Assembly (NCBI GenBank): GCA_018296165.2
Contig: JACKQL020000017.1
Location: 558,001-622,000, forward strand
Source: Termitomyces sp. T153
Taxonomy: Eukaryota > Basidiomycota > Agaricomycetes > Agaricales > Lyophyllaceae
Direction: 5' to 3'
Length of the DNA: 64,000 bases
Shown here: piece after piece, positions 11,895 through 23,328 of the stretch
How positions within the stretch are numbered: the stretch's first letter is position 1
How the letters are laid out: each line of letters begins with the position of its first letter
Notes under the pieces: model-generated
What the model was told of the DNA's origin: nothing
Database searches by the model: none
Seen by the model: only the letters and a program-made list of their open reading frames with translations
Position numbers and translations under genes: made by a program

Positions 11895-12260
11895 TGTCAG
11901 AGAACTGCCAATGCACATGCTTGGCTTGATCATTTGTATAGTCACATGATCAGTTGCCATGTACATTCTGCACAGAACCCACATGGCAAGGTATGCACAT
12001 GTTTGGTCATGTGTTTGGTCACATGATCAGTTGCCATGTGCATTCTATGCAGAACCCACATGGCAAGGTATGCACATGTTTGGCAAGGTTATGTGACTAG
12101 AGTAATTTTTCTGAACCCTGGCATTGGAGATGTTTTCTTTGGATTTCCCTCTACTAGGTGTGTAGTCCTACTTGTAGACATTGTATTGTGCTGAATAGAC
12201 TTTGGATCTCCCTCTACCAGTTGTGTGACTAAGCCACAGCCTCCAGAGGTCACCCTTACA
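11895..12260 (+). repeat. E1 3' LTR (366 bp)
   Basis: It begins TGTCAGAGAAC and ends CCCTTACA, and is collinear with the 5' LTR apart from the shortened internal repeat and scattered substitutions. The purine tract at 11880-11894 abuts it. The divergence of the two LTRs shows that insertion is not recent. Confidence 0.9.
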
Positions 12261-12265
12261 ACTGG

Positions 12266-12482
12266 GCAACTATGAACAAAGCCAAGGCCAAGGTTCTAGC
12301 TGAGTCTTTCTTCCCTTCTTCTTCTATCTCTTCTTTCATTCTCTCTGCAGCACACCCCTTCCCACTCCCAGATATTTGCTTCTTTAATTGTAAGTGCATC
12401 TTGGCAGCTATTGCCTGGCTTAAGCCCTACAAGGCCCTGGATCCCAATGGGATACTATATGTGGTCCTTGTCATAACCCACT
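12266..12482 (+). pseudogene. LINE ORF2 remnant, right half (start of RT)
   Basis: It continues the remnant at 5790-5982: ATMNKAKAKVLAESFFP, then ILAAIAWLKPYKALDPNGI, which aligns with HVAIAKLKPYKAPGLSGI in the intact LINE of this window (about 31260-31310). This is the first RT motif block of Tad1/I-like LINEs. Reading decays after the TAA at 12485. Confidence 0.65.
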
Positions 12483-12564
12483 CCTAAAACTCCTATAACC
12501 TCTTTCTTAAGCTGCCTCCCTTCTCCAGAGTTTTCCCCAACACCTCCTCAACTCCCTCAACCCT

Positions 12565-13580
12565 TGTTGACCCATGATGCTCACTCTAGCTAACTCTGAT
12601 GCTTCTCTAGCAAACTCCAATGGCCCTCTGTATCACGACCTGCTCTCTAGACCCCGACACCACCCCCAGCCCTTCCAATGCTCTGCCAAACTCCCCAACC
12701 CTCGCCCATCCTCCGTGCCCACTTTGGGCAACTCTGACATTTCCTTGGCAAACCCCGACAGTTCCTTGATCAACTCCGACACCTTCTCTGCAGCAGTTGA
12801 CACATCCCCTGAATTCCCCTGGACTCCCGAGGCTTCCCCCGACCCCAGAATAATTCGCTTTCCAACTGATCCCATCAGAATGTCACCACAGCCTGCTCCA
12901 AGATTGCACCCAACAACCGTTGACTCCACACAGTTCCGTTGAGCCCACTGCCATATCCTCTGCCCTCCAGAACCACCCAGTAGTAGGTATATAAGTCGTA
13001 GAGTAACTCCTAGTACTTTAGTCTTGATATTGCATTTACTGGTTTCCTATGTCTTGTCTTTCATCTTGTCACTGTCTCTATTTTTAGTTTCGAATCTATC
13101 TCTTTTCTCTGTCTTGTCTTGCCTTGTCTCTGTCTCATCTCGACCGTGTATATTTCCTTTGTCTTCCTAAGTTCCTTTCATCTCCAATGTCAGTATGAAC
13201 TCCATGCATGCACTATAACCTGAACATTCTTACAACAACTCTGGACCTTGCTCCCTGCTTGGCCCAGGAACCCCTCATGCCTTGGTGATCTCTCATCAAA
13301 CTCCAGCTCCACCTCCATCAACCACAAAGCCTCCGCTTACCCCGCATTCTATTTGCATGCCCATAAACTTGTTCCGGCACCCGTCCAGGTTTGACGACTA
13401 GTATACTTGGTCTTAGACATTCCCAAACCACTCTGGACTTGCTCGGACTGCCCCCCTAGCTCCCCCTTGCAAGTCCCTCTGCGCCAATCCCAGACGCTTA
13501 GTTATAAGTGCAGGACATCACATCTGCCTAGTAAGGATTTGCCAGTGTAGCTAAGCCTCCATTGTCAGTGGAACCTGATA
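12565..13580 (+). repeat. E2 5' LTR (copy A)
   Basis: It is homologous to the solo LTRs at 17283-18416 and 23818-24853. It starts TGTTGACCCAT and ends CCTGATA (CCTGACA in the other copies). It contains a tandem array with a 21-bp period built on AACTC(C/T)GAC in the first 250 bp, a TATA-like GTATATAAG at about 12987, and pyrimidine-rich sequence downstream. The start position is inferred from the other copies and is less certain than the end. Confidence 0.7.
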
Positions 13581-13612
13581 TAATATCAAGACTCCCCCTT
13601 ATCCCATTCTTG

Positions 13613-16029
13613 ATGTCTGCATATAACCCCACATATACTCCCGCTGGCTACCTAACCAACATCTATGGTTGACCAGTACTGGAAAATCCTTATGCCCCGT
13701 TCTACTCAGGCCCCCCCATGGATCAGTACATCCTTCGTCACTGGACTCCTGACCCCAACCAGGCATTCTACACCCTCTTCATCAGCCAGGGAATACCTCT
13801 GGGCTGGCACTGCCCTCTTGTGTTCTCCACCAATGGCAACAATCCCCATATGTACTCCAGAGGATACTCCGCAGCACCCTCTAACCTCACCTACCTTTCT
13901 CCTGCCCACTATTATGCATATCCAGTCCCCGCTGCAGCCCCAACCCCTCCGCAGCCTATGGATAATAATTCCCCCCCTTGTATGTCGTTCCCTGCTCAAG
14001 CTCCTTCTTCTCCCAGGCAGCAAAGAGTCAAAGCCTACGCCCAACAACATGATAAAGTCCTCTGCTTCCTCTGCCTCTCTCCCATGGAGTTTGCAAGATG
14101 CACCCACACTCTCCTCACCAACCTAGGTTACCCCGACACCTCCGCAACTCCAGAAGTCTGGGCAGATTGACTTCTCAACTTCCACAAGCACTATCTGCAA
14201 GGGAACCTTCCGGAGACTACGCAAGGCACTCTGGGCATTGACAATAACTTATGGAACGAGCTCCGTGCATTGGTCAACAAAATCCACACCAGCCCAAACC
14301 CCTGCCCCTTCGAAGACCCTCTAGACCCCACCTGCTTCTTATGTGCAATGCAAGGAGCCCGTTGGAACATGAAACAAAGCCCCGCCTTCCATTTCCCATC
14401 AGCAGAAAGAACTCAACATGGCCTCCAGCATCTTGAGGAACCTTAACCCCGCAGGGGGAGTGTTTGACCAACCAGCTGCCCATACCTTGGCCCTCTCTGC
14501 TCACCCCAGGCCAAATCCATCCCCAGTGCCTTCTGAACCTGGGAACAGCCCACCGTCTCTGAACCCTGCTCCCAATGGCCACCCCCATGCATCAATGACA
14601 ACAACTGGACTCTCTCCTACATCGACAAGCCTGGTAACTCCGCCGACAAGCACACCCCACACAACGGACCTCCACAAGACCAACTCCCCCACTTCAACCT
14701 CTGCGCCCCTCATATCAATGCCCCTCTGCTCCATCCCAATGCCCCAGTCCCCCTGTGACAGCTCATGGGTTCTGGGGTGCCCTGACCACCCTTTCTTACC
14801 AACCATTTTTGTCCCCTGCCTGCTCCAATGCCTAACCCTCCTGCCAACACCCATTATTTTGGACTCCCCACCCCCAGAGGGCCCCCTCAATGGGCCCCAG
14901 GGCCCACCCTGGGCAACGCAGGTCAACTCCCTGGCAGAGGGCCACCCAATGGCAGACCCTCTGGAAGATGGGGCCCGGCGATGGACAACTTCCCCTCCCA
15001 GTGCAGAAACGGGAACAACTACTATTACTACTACAACACCGGACCCCTGCCCCAAGTTCAAAATCCACAGGACAATACCCACAATGCACTGGCCTGGGAG
15101 GGTAAGCTCAACATTCAGAAGCCCAAATCCTTCACCAGCCGCAACCCCCAGAAGTAGTGAATCTTTCTAACCCAGTGTCTGACTATGTTCCAAGCTAAGC
15201 TGATTACCTTCCAACTTGAGAGCTCACAAGTGGCCTTTGCCACATCATATTTACAGGGTATTGTCTTTGATCATTACATTGCGCTACTCAAGTTTGACCC
15301 CAACAAGCCTGTGCTCTCCAATTGGCTTGCTTTCACCCAGGAATTCTCAAGTAAGTTTGGTGTCTTTGGCATAGTGAAGGCAGAGGAAAATTTCTTCAAC
15401 CTCCAAATGCGCAACAATGAACGCTTCATGACCTTTATTGTACAATTCAAATGAGAAGCCTATGAGACCGGCTGGAACTACAATGCCCTCCAATTGGCCC
15501 TCCGTTGCGCCCTGCCTCAATGGATCAAGGACATCCTTCACCTTGCACCCAAGCAAACCACCTACGACAGGTACAAGGTGCTCATTACCCAGGTTGACCA
15601 ACATTACTGGGAAGATCGCAGCAAAAACATGGCACCCAGACTCCCTAGAACACCTCTGGTAACACCAACTGGCAGGCCAGAGCAACCAACAGTGTTTGAT
15701 CCTCAATCCCCGCTAACTCTGCTAATCCTGCGCCCCATTTTCCCCCAGGCTGAGGAATTACCAGCACCAATCGACTCCCAGGACAATGTCTGCTGGCCCA
15801 GCTCAATGCTGCCGACCTCCATGAAACTCCGGAACCCCTGGACACCAATCCCGACGACCACAACAACATTCCAGACCCCGCCAATGATCAAGAAGCCTTA
15901 TGCACAAACAGGATTTGGGATAGTCTGTGGATCAATGTGCCGGAGGAAACGCAGGAGAAACAACAGAAGGAGGGCGCGTGCATCCTATGTGGTGAGCAGG
16001 GACACTTTATTTGCAGTTGTCCTAAATGA
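13613..16029 (+). pseudogene. E2 gag with intact zinc knuckle, several stops
   Basis: ATG at 13613 opens MSAYNPTYTPAGYL just after the LTR. A long Pro/Asn/Ser-rich N-terminal part follows, in shifting frames. The capsid-like domain lies at about 15185-15620 (FQAKLITFQLESSQVAFATS, then NWLAFTQEFSSKFG). An intact C-X2-C-X4-H-X4-C knuckle, CILCGEQGHFICSC, is encoded at about 15982-16020, and the stop is at 16027-16029. Stops at 13666-13668 and 15452-15454 are TGA. Fragments of the same gag recur at 25010-25650 and 26254-26480. Confidence 0.8.
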
Positions 16030-16261
16030 CAGGTGATGGGACGCACCATGTGGATGATCAACAGAGAAGACTGTAACTACCAGTTTATGGAAAACGAGTC
16101 AGCGGTTTAGGTCTTGAAGATGCACTAGACCGCAGACCAGACCTCGACATCTTCTCCACCCTGGCCACACTTCTCTGCACAACAATACTCACCCCAGACA
16201 GCCCCCCAGTACACCTCCCCTCCCACTCATCCACCAACCTCCTCCTCCACACCACTCTTCC

Positions 16262-17057
16262 CTTCACTGACAACCCTGTCCCCACACTAGTTGACAGCGG
16301 CGCCACCAACAACTTCATCAATGAATTCCTGGTGGCACTCGCTCCCCACCCCCTCTGACGCCTCCCCGCCTTGATTCCCCTCAAACTTTTTGATGGAGAC
16401 CCTACCCCAGTAGGAGACATCATACACTGCCTGGAAACAACCATGACCTTTGCCAATGGATGACAGCAAGAACTCCAACTACTTATCACAAAATTACACC
16501 CCTCCGCCCCCATCATCTTAGGATTCTCATGGCTCTGTTCCACCAACCCCTGCATTGACTGGCCCAGCCTCACCCTCTGCCTTGACCGGGACAATCCCAC
16601 CAACTCCAGGCTGGTACCTTTTGATGTCTCACCCTCCTCCAAAAACTCCAAGACCACAATTGACCACCCCCAGACTCCCCCGCAGCTCTGCTCTAGATCC
16701 GCATGGTTGTTCATCATCAATGTCTGACTCTATGACTCTTCCAAGGTATTCCCCACCCTTGTTGACAGTGGTGCTTCCGGCATCTTCGTCAGTAATCAGC
16801 TTGGCCTCTGGTGCAATGACCTTGACAAACCCCTTGAGCTCCAACTCTTCGATAGAAGCCCTGCCACAACAAGGATCACTCAATACCATAACAACACCCC
16901 CACCCTTGACAATGACCTGCAGTTTCAGGCCCAGCTCCTCGTCACCCAATTACCTCTGCCGACTCCAATTGTGCTTGGACTCCCATGGCTGCAAGATGTC
17001 AACCCTGACATCGACTGGAAGAACCTCACCATGCAATTCCCCAGCCCCAAAGCGAGT
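16262..17057 (+). pseudogene. E2 tandem aspartic protease domains (two retropepsins)
   Basis: Two complete retropepsin-like units lie in the same reading frame. Unit 1 has LVDSGATNNFINEF (catalytic Asp codon at 16293), LKLFDGDPTPVGD, IILGFSWL and NPCIDWPSLTL. Unit 2 has LVDSGASGIFVSNQ (Asp codon at 16764), LQLFDRSPATT, IVLGLPWL and NPDIDWKNLTM. The D-S-G and hydrophobic-hydrophobic-L-G motifs are kept in both. Retropepsins normally work as homodimers, each chain giving one Asp. A tandem pair could fold as a single-chain dimer like pepsin; that is inference. Three in-frame stops lie in or between the units. Confidence 0.8.
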
Positions 17058-17282
17058 TTAGCAGCCACCATCCCCCTCTGCCTCCAGTCTATCTCAGACT
17101 CTGACATCTCCCACCCTGGCACCAGTACCTTCAGAGCGACCCAGAGTCCCTCAACCTCCAAGAACAACCCTGACAAAGAAGGAAATGCCACTCCACCTTG
17201 GTCACCCTCACTCACATTACAATGGCTGCCTTCCAACATACCCCGGAATCAATACAAAGGCCCATGGTACCCTGACCAGCAA

Positions 17283-18416
17283 TGTCATGACCCATTCCCT
17301 GAAGCCTTGTACACCACCCGACAAACCCCCGCTCTCCCGGAACCCCCCCGACGCTTTGTCAAACTTCCCCAGCACTCCGTGCCTACTCTAGCTAACTCCG
17401 GCACCTTCTCGGCTAACTCCGACGGCCCCCTGGCCAACTCCGACGTCTTCCTCACAGCCGCCGGCGCTTCCCCTGGACTTCCTGAGCCCCTGGGACCACT
17501 CTCCCACTGTGCCTGACCCCATTTCACGTCATCAACTCGACATCCTGGCTTCCCCAACTTACCCTGGAGTATCACGACAGCCTTGGAATGGACCACATCG
17601 CAATTGATCCCATCAACATATCAACGTGGCCCGCCCTCTGATCATAACTGACACCTGTCAACACTGTCAAGCTCCGCCAAGCCCCACTACCATGGCCAAC
17701 GTCCCCGGAGCTCCTCAGTAGTCAGTATATAAGACGTAGAGTAGCTTCTCATACTCTAGTCTTGATATTGCTTAACGTTACCTATGGTCTGATTGGTTCC
17801 TTCTTGTGTTTTGTGTTTCATGTCTTGTGTTTTGTTTTCTGTATTCTCAGTCTCCCAGTTTTATCACGTCTCTGTTCCATTATCTTTTTGTTATCATTCT
17901 GTGTCTCCACCTGAATCTATTCTCGTTTTCATCTCATCTTTGTCCTATTTTGTTTGACTCCACCTCATCCCATTTGATTCTGTCTATTGTGCTCAAGTCC
18001 TTGACTGTAATGTCCTCACGAACTCTGCAATTACAATTACAAACCACCGATGCTTGTTACCACCCCTGGACTCTGCTATATACTCAGCTCCGAACCCCAT
18101 CAATCCCTGTTGATCCCCCATCAGAACTCTGGCTCTGCTCCTGTCATCCGTGTAGCCTCCACCTCCTCCGCACCCGCAGTACTCACACACAGACTCATGC
18201 CTGAACCCCGCCAAGTCCGTTCCCCTCCCCTGCAACCTGTCCCCTACTCCTCTAGACCTCCCTGGACTTGCTTGGATCAATCTCCCCTGGCTATCCTCAC
18301 AAGTCCCCAGTGCTTGGACCACCTCCGAATGCTTGGTTGTCAGTGCAGGGAATCATGTTCGCCTAGTAAGGACTTGCCCAGTGTAGCTGAGCCCCTGTGG
18401 TCAGCAGAACCTGACA
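17283..18416 (+). repeat. Solo LTR of the E2 family inside E2 pol
   Basis: It begins TGTCATGACCC and ends AACCTGACA, and is flanked by the 5-bp duplication AGCAA at 17278-17282 and 18417-18421. Inside are the 21-bp period repeats (about 17390-17460), a TATATAAG at about 17727 and the same 3' end as copies A and C. Removing LTR plus one TSD (1139 bp) joins frame 3 upstream to frame 2 downstream without a shift. It is therefore an insertion followed by LTR-LTR recombination, not part of the element. Confidence 0.88.
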
Positions 18417-21400
18417 AGCAATGCTTGAAGTCCCTGACCAACTCTGCCACCACTCCAGACTCATCCGCTACTACTCTGATGTCCAACTCCATCGACTCCA
18501 GAAACCTCGACATTAAAATCATTGGCACTGTCCCCTTTGCATGCCTTCTACAAGATGGCACCCCTGCCTTCTAGTTACAAATCATGCCAGCCCTACCCAA
18601 GGAGCACCTCCACACAGGGACCATTGTGCCAGAGAGCAAGACAGAGGAACAGATCCTATCCAAAGTAGTTCCCCAGAGTATCATGAGTTCACTGACATGT
18701 TCTCTGAAGGGAGTGCCAAAGAACTTCCCCCGCACCGCTCCTATGACCACAAGATTGACCTCAAAGAAAGCACCTCACCCCCGTTTGGCAAGATCTACAA
18801 CATGTCCAAGATCGAGCTCTGAGCCTTGAAGGAATACCTCAATGACATGCTCAGCAAGGGCTTCATACACCCATCAATCTCTGCCGCCGGCACTCTGGTT
18901 CTATTTGCCAAGAAGAAGGATGGGTCACTCCAACTCTGTGTGGATTATCGGGGACTCAACAAAGTCACCAAAAAGAACCAGTATTTCCTCCCCTTGATCA
19001 GAGACCTCATTGATTGTCTCTGCAGTGCCAAGATTTACACAAAGATAGACCTCTGCTCTGGCTACAACAATGTCCAGATCACTCTGGGACATAAATGGAA
19101 GACTACCTTTTGCACCCGCTATGGCCTCTTTGAGTACCTCGTAATGCCCTTCAGAATGACTAACTCCCCCACCACTTTCCAGTACTTCATGAACGACATC
19201 TTCTACAATGTGAATGACATTTTTGTTATTGTGTACCTGGACGACATCCTGATCTACTTGAATTTGCTGATGGAGCATCTGGAGCACGTCTGCCACATCT
19301 TAGAACAACTCCAAGAGTACCACCTTCATGCCAAACCCAAGAAATGCTCCTTCCACACGATGGAGGTTGAATATCCTGGAGTCATCATCACCCCCAATGG
19401 TGTGCACATGGACCCTGCCAAGGTCAACGCAATACTCAACTGGCCCCCACTGCAGAATGTCAAGGAGGTACAGTCATTCCTGGGATTTGCTAACTTTTAT
19501 TGCCGTTTCATCGACAACTACTCTGGGATCACCAAACCCCTCAACTGACTCATGCAGAAGGACACCCCTTGGGATTGGGACAGCAAGTGCCAGAGCATAT
19601 TCCTCCTCCTCAAGAGGGCCTTCACCTCTGCTCTAGTCCTCCACCATTTTGACCCCTCCCTGCCAATTGTGCTCAAATGTGATGCCTCCAATTACGCTAT
19701 CGCCAGGATACTCTCCCAGTCAGACTCAGAGGGCAAAGATCTCCGTCCCGTTGCCTTCTACACCCAATCAATAATTCCAGCAGAACTCAACTACAACATC
19801 TACAACAAAGAACTCCTCGTGATTGTCAAAGCCTTCCATCAGTGGTGGGCCTACCTCAAGGGGTCCCCACACTGCATCCAAGTATACTCTGACCACAACA
19901 ACCTGCAATACTTCATGACCACAAAACAGCTCAGCCGCCGCCAAGCCCGATGGTCTGAAACCCTCTTGGAGTATAACTTCACCATCCACTACCACCCCGG
20001 GCAACTTGGTGCGAAGCCCAATGCCCTCACTCAAAGGTCTGACATGTATCCAAAGAAGTCATTCAAAGCCAAACAGAATGCATTCAACCATCAAGTGGTA
20101 ATCCCCCCCAAACATCTACATGCCGTGCTGATTTTAAATGAAGAAGGAATCCTCCAGCAAATCAGAAGTTCACCCCCGGACTCCTTCTTCACCCAGCACA
20201 ACCCCCGCAACAACCCCAACAAGTTGAGCACTGGGAATCCCTTTTTGCTGTCTCCAGACCACTGCCTCCTGCTCCAGAGTGGACGAATTTATGCTCCAGA
20301 CCACAAGTCCATCTGCCTCAACATACTCCAGCAGCACCACAACTATAAGCTCTGGGGGCACTCAGGAATTTGTAAGACCCTTCAGCTCATCTCCTGAACT
20401 TACTTTTGGCCAGGAATGAAGAAGGATGTCATGTGATACATAAGGGCCTGCAAACCTTGCCTCCAGGCCAAGGTACCCCATCACCGCCCCCATGGATTAT
20501 TGAAACCCCTTCCCATCGGCTGCCACCCCTGGTCCTCCCTATCGATGGATCATATCATCAAACTCCCTGACTCTGAAGGTTTCAATGTGATCCTTGTTGT
20601 TGTTTGCCACCTCACCAAGCAAGCCCTCTTCATCCCCTGCCACACCACTGACAATGCTCCAGAGTTTGCCAAACTATTCCTTGAACACGTATTCTCCAAG
20701 CACGGACTCCCAGATGACATTGTCTCTAACTGTGGACCCCTGTTTGTATCCCACTTTTGGCAATTGCTATGCAAGGCACTCAAGATCAAAACCAGCCTCT
20801 CCACTGCCTATCACCTGGAGACTGACAGACAAACAGAATGACTGAACCAGATGCTGGAGCAGTATCTCCACCTATACATTAACTATTTACAGGATGACTG
20901 GCATGCAGAACTCCCTCTGGCCAAATTCACCTACAACAACATGCCCCACTCTGCCACCAGAGTCTCCCCCTTCTATGCCAACAAAGGCTACAACCCCCGA
21001 CTCATCCGTCCATAAAAGACATCCCCTCCCATGCTGCCCACAAAGTCACCAAGGACCTCCAATCCCTTCACTAATTCCTCTGGGACAAAATCAACACTGC
21101 TAATCAAGCCTACTCCAAACATGCCAATGCCCAACATGATCCCACCCCTGACTGGCCCCCCGGCACCTTAGTTTGGCTCGATCAATGCAACCTCAAGACC
21201 TGGAGGCCCTCCATCAAACTAGACCACAAATGCCTCAGTCCTTTCAAAGTCCTCTGGAAGGTCTCCACACATGCCTATAAACTTGACCTACCTCTGGGCT
21301 TAAAAGGCCTCCACCCCATGTTCCATGTTCAACTCCTTGAAAAACATGCCCCAGACCCCTTTCCTGGCCAGCACCCCAGCTGACCACCCCCCGTTGAGGT

Positions 21401-21545
21401 CAAGAACAAGTGCTGCTATGAGGTCAACTAGATCCTTGACTCCCACTTGGTCCGCAGATGACCCCAGTACTTAGTCCACTGAAAGGGCTACGGACCTGAG
21501 GACAACACATAGGAGCCCTGAAAAAACCTTGATGGAGCCCCCAAC
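18417..21545 (+). pseudogene. E2 pol: RT, RNase H, integrase, chromodomain
   Basis: RT: EFTDMFSEGSAKELPPHRSY near 18690, [20 protein letters not shown] near 18900-18960, and an intact YLDDILIY near 19237-19260. RNase H: CDASNYAIARILSQ near 19678 and SDHNNLQYF near 19890. Integrase: a zinc-binding part around 20330-20475 ending CKPCLQAK; the core has SMDHI, then a position normally read as S-D that is SNCGP here, then ETDRQTE. The chromodomain lies near 21415-21530 (ILDSHLVRR, QYLVH, KGYGPEDNT). Stops at 18820, 19546, 20395, 20434 and 20839 are all TGA, each where the family usually has Arg. A frameshift lies near 18665. Confidence 0.85.
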
Positions 21546-21795
21546 AAACTCTGGGATTCCCATTGACAACACCCCACCAAGCCCCGGGACCCCCAGGACT
21601 AGCAAGTGCAGATGGCATCAGTGGGCATAACTCCTGCCTCTGGATTTATCAGGGATTCAACTCCCACAAGTACCCCCCCTTACATGTTTTCACTTACTTT
21701 GCCCCTCACTCATTCTAAAAACTTCTCATGCTCAGCAGAAGTGCAAGGAGTCCAATATCAACCAGGCTACAAATACAAAATATAGAAATAGGGGA

Positions 21796-23328
21796 GTGTG
21801 GGGCAACAAGACACCAGAATCCAGAAAGCCCCTACTCTCCCTCCCCCTCCAAATCCACCTTTGCTATCCTCTCCACCAGATCCACCTCCAGCTGCGCTAC
21901 TACCATTGCCAGAACTTTGGGATGCTCCAGAAGTGACTCTGCCACATCCATTGCCACCTCCCACCATGCTCCAGGGTCCACTGTCGCCCTCTGCCAATGT
22001 CCTGCCAGCAGACACCCCATCTGTATGACCCCCTGCCCCAACTCTGGCGGGAGATCCCCAGGCATCCTTGCCAACCTGTTGTGGATGGACTCCAGCGCTG
22101 CTGATGCTCTGTCAAGAAAGATGTGGTGCTCCCTGGCCCAGTCTGCAAAATTGAATATCAGCTTGTAGTAAATGGGAGATGAAGGGAGCACTTATGGAGC
22201 ACTCCTCACCACCCTGAGGCTGCCTCATTGACAAGCCACTCTTCCTGCCGCCGCACCCTCTCCGCTGTCACTTGGGTCACCTCCGCACTGGACCCCCGCT
22301 GAGTCCTCTGCATCCCCAACCCCTCCAATCATTGCCCCACTGCCTCCGCTCACGCCTCCAACAGCCCCATATGTGCTTGCAGCTCTTGAAGCTGCGACAG
22401 TCACTCCATGGTGGTCCCCACAGCAATATCTTTATCCCTACACGCCAAGTCCTGTTCCTTCTGAGCCCCGTCCAGTTCCTTCTGAAGCCCATCCCTCTCC
22501 TCCTCCACCCTATGAACTTCCTCCCTACATGTGGCCAACAACCTCTTCAACTCCTCCACACAACGCCACAGGAAAGCCTCAGCAACTGACTATGATCCTC
22601 CCACAGACTGCTCAACCAAGGCCCCAGAAGTCGGGAAATACACTATGGGACCCAGAGGGCCTACCATTGCTGGCTCCCCCCATGCCCACTTGCTAGGCCC
22701 CACCTCTGGCAAGGGGGATGCCCTCCATTTACCCTTGTTGCATGTTGCAGGGGCCCCCTCCCTCCACCCACCCTGCAGGGGCCCAACCTTCATTGGGAGC
22801 CACCCCGCACCAACTTCCCCCCCTACCCCTGAACCTCTCCCTGAGACCCTACCCCTCCAACCCTCCTCCAACTGTGCTGCAACCCACTCGCGGTCCCACC
22901 CCTGCTCTGCTGCAATACAAGTGGCACACCAACTCAGAGTGACAGAGCACTTCTTGTGCCACGAGCAACATGGGAGACACACTGACATGTCCCACTACAC
23001 TCCCAGCATGGGCTCCTCAAACTCACACCGTTCACTCTGCCAGATACAGGACGCATACTAGAAACGTGGGTTAGCTCAATAGGGAAGGGACATGCCAATG
23101 ACACACTGGGGCCACCACCTGACACCACTCTAATGTCAGGGGACCTTTTGCTCGCCCCACAGCCTCTGCAAAGTACTCCAGCATCACGTCTGCCTGCACG
23201 ACTCTCAACCCTGTAGGGATGAGGCAGACCACCCCAGGGACAATACCAGGCCTGGAACAAGAAGCAAGGACCATTTCCCCCACCAACTGTGCTGGAGCCT
23301 CCCCCAACAAAAGCCCTGAGGGGCCCAC
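21796..23328 (-). pseudogene. Unidentified repeat-associated ORF, minus strand, broken
   Basis: The minus strand reads as protein in pieces from about 23320 down to 21800. A first part is hydrophobic (LGEAPAQLVGEMVLASC). A Cys-rich stretch follows at about 22990-22900 (ending WCATCIAAEQGW), then a basic Gly/Pro/Lys-rich segment at 22890-22590, a charged coiled-coil-like stretch, and a final part at 22150-21832 (ALESIHNRLARMPGDLPPEL, AWWEVAMDVAESLLEH). I recall ORFs of this general design (Cys cluster, basic linker, helical tail) in repeat-rich Agaricomycete genomes, but know no function. Its upstream end abuts an E1-type LTR end on the same strand, so it may be cargo of another element. Frames change at least four times. 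Confidence 0.45.

Larger units (their letters stand above)
5983..12260 (+). mobile_element. E1: Ty3/gypsy chromovirus, decayed, with both LTRs
   Basis: The element is bounded by LTRs that start TGTCAG and end CCCTTACA. It is flanked by the 5-bp target duplication ACTGG at 5978-5982 and 12261-12265, so both ends are exact. A purine-rich tract (TTAGAGAGAGGGTGA) sits directly before the 3' LTR, as expected for second-strand priming. Internal order is gag, protease, reverse transcriptase, RNase H, integrase and chromodomain, the order of Ty3/gypsy chromoviruses. Stops, frameshifts and a damaged RT active site make it inactive. It interrupts a LINE relic and is therefore younger than that relic. 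Confidence 0.92.
12565..21795 (+). mobile_element. E2: Ty3/gypsy chromovirus with duplicated protease, 3' LTR missing
   Basis: A 5' LTR (12565-13580) is followed by gag, two protease domains, RT, RNase H, integrase and a chromodomain, all on the plus strand. A solo LTR of the same family interrupts pol. After the chromodomain (near 21540) a purine tract reading GAAATAGGGGAG lies at about 21784-21795, but no recognisable 3' LTR follows; other repeat sequence begins there. The element is markedly more GC-rich than E1 and E3. Most pol stops are TGA at places where the family has Arg. Confidence 0.85.

Noticed and set aside
12574..12942. ORF rich in A-N-S-D
   Set aside because: It lies in the LTR U3 and arises from repeats with a 21-bp period, so it is not a protein gene. 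The same pattern appears in the other E2-family LTR copies.
14501..15082. Minus-strand ORF of 193 codons rich in Gly and Val
   Set aside because: It is the complement of the Pro-rich E2 gag; no independent support.
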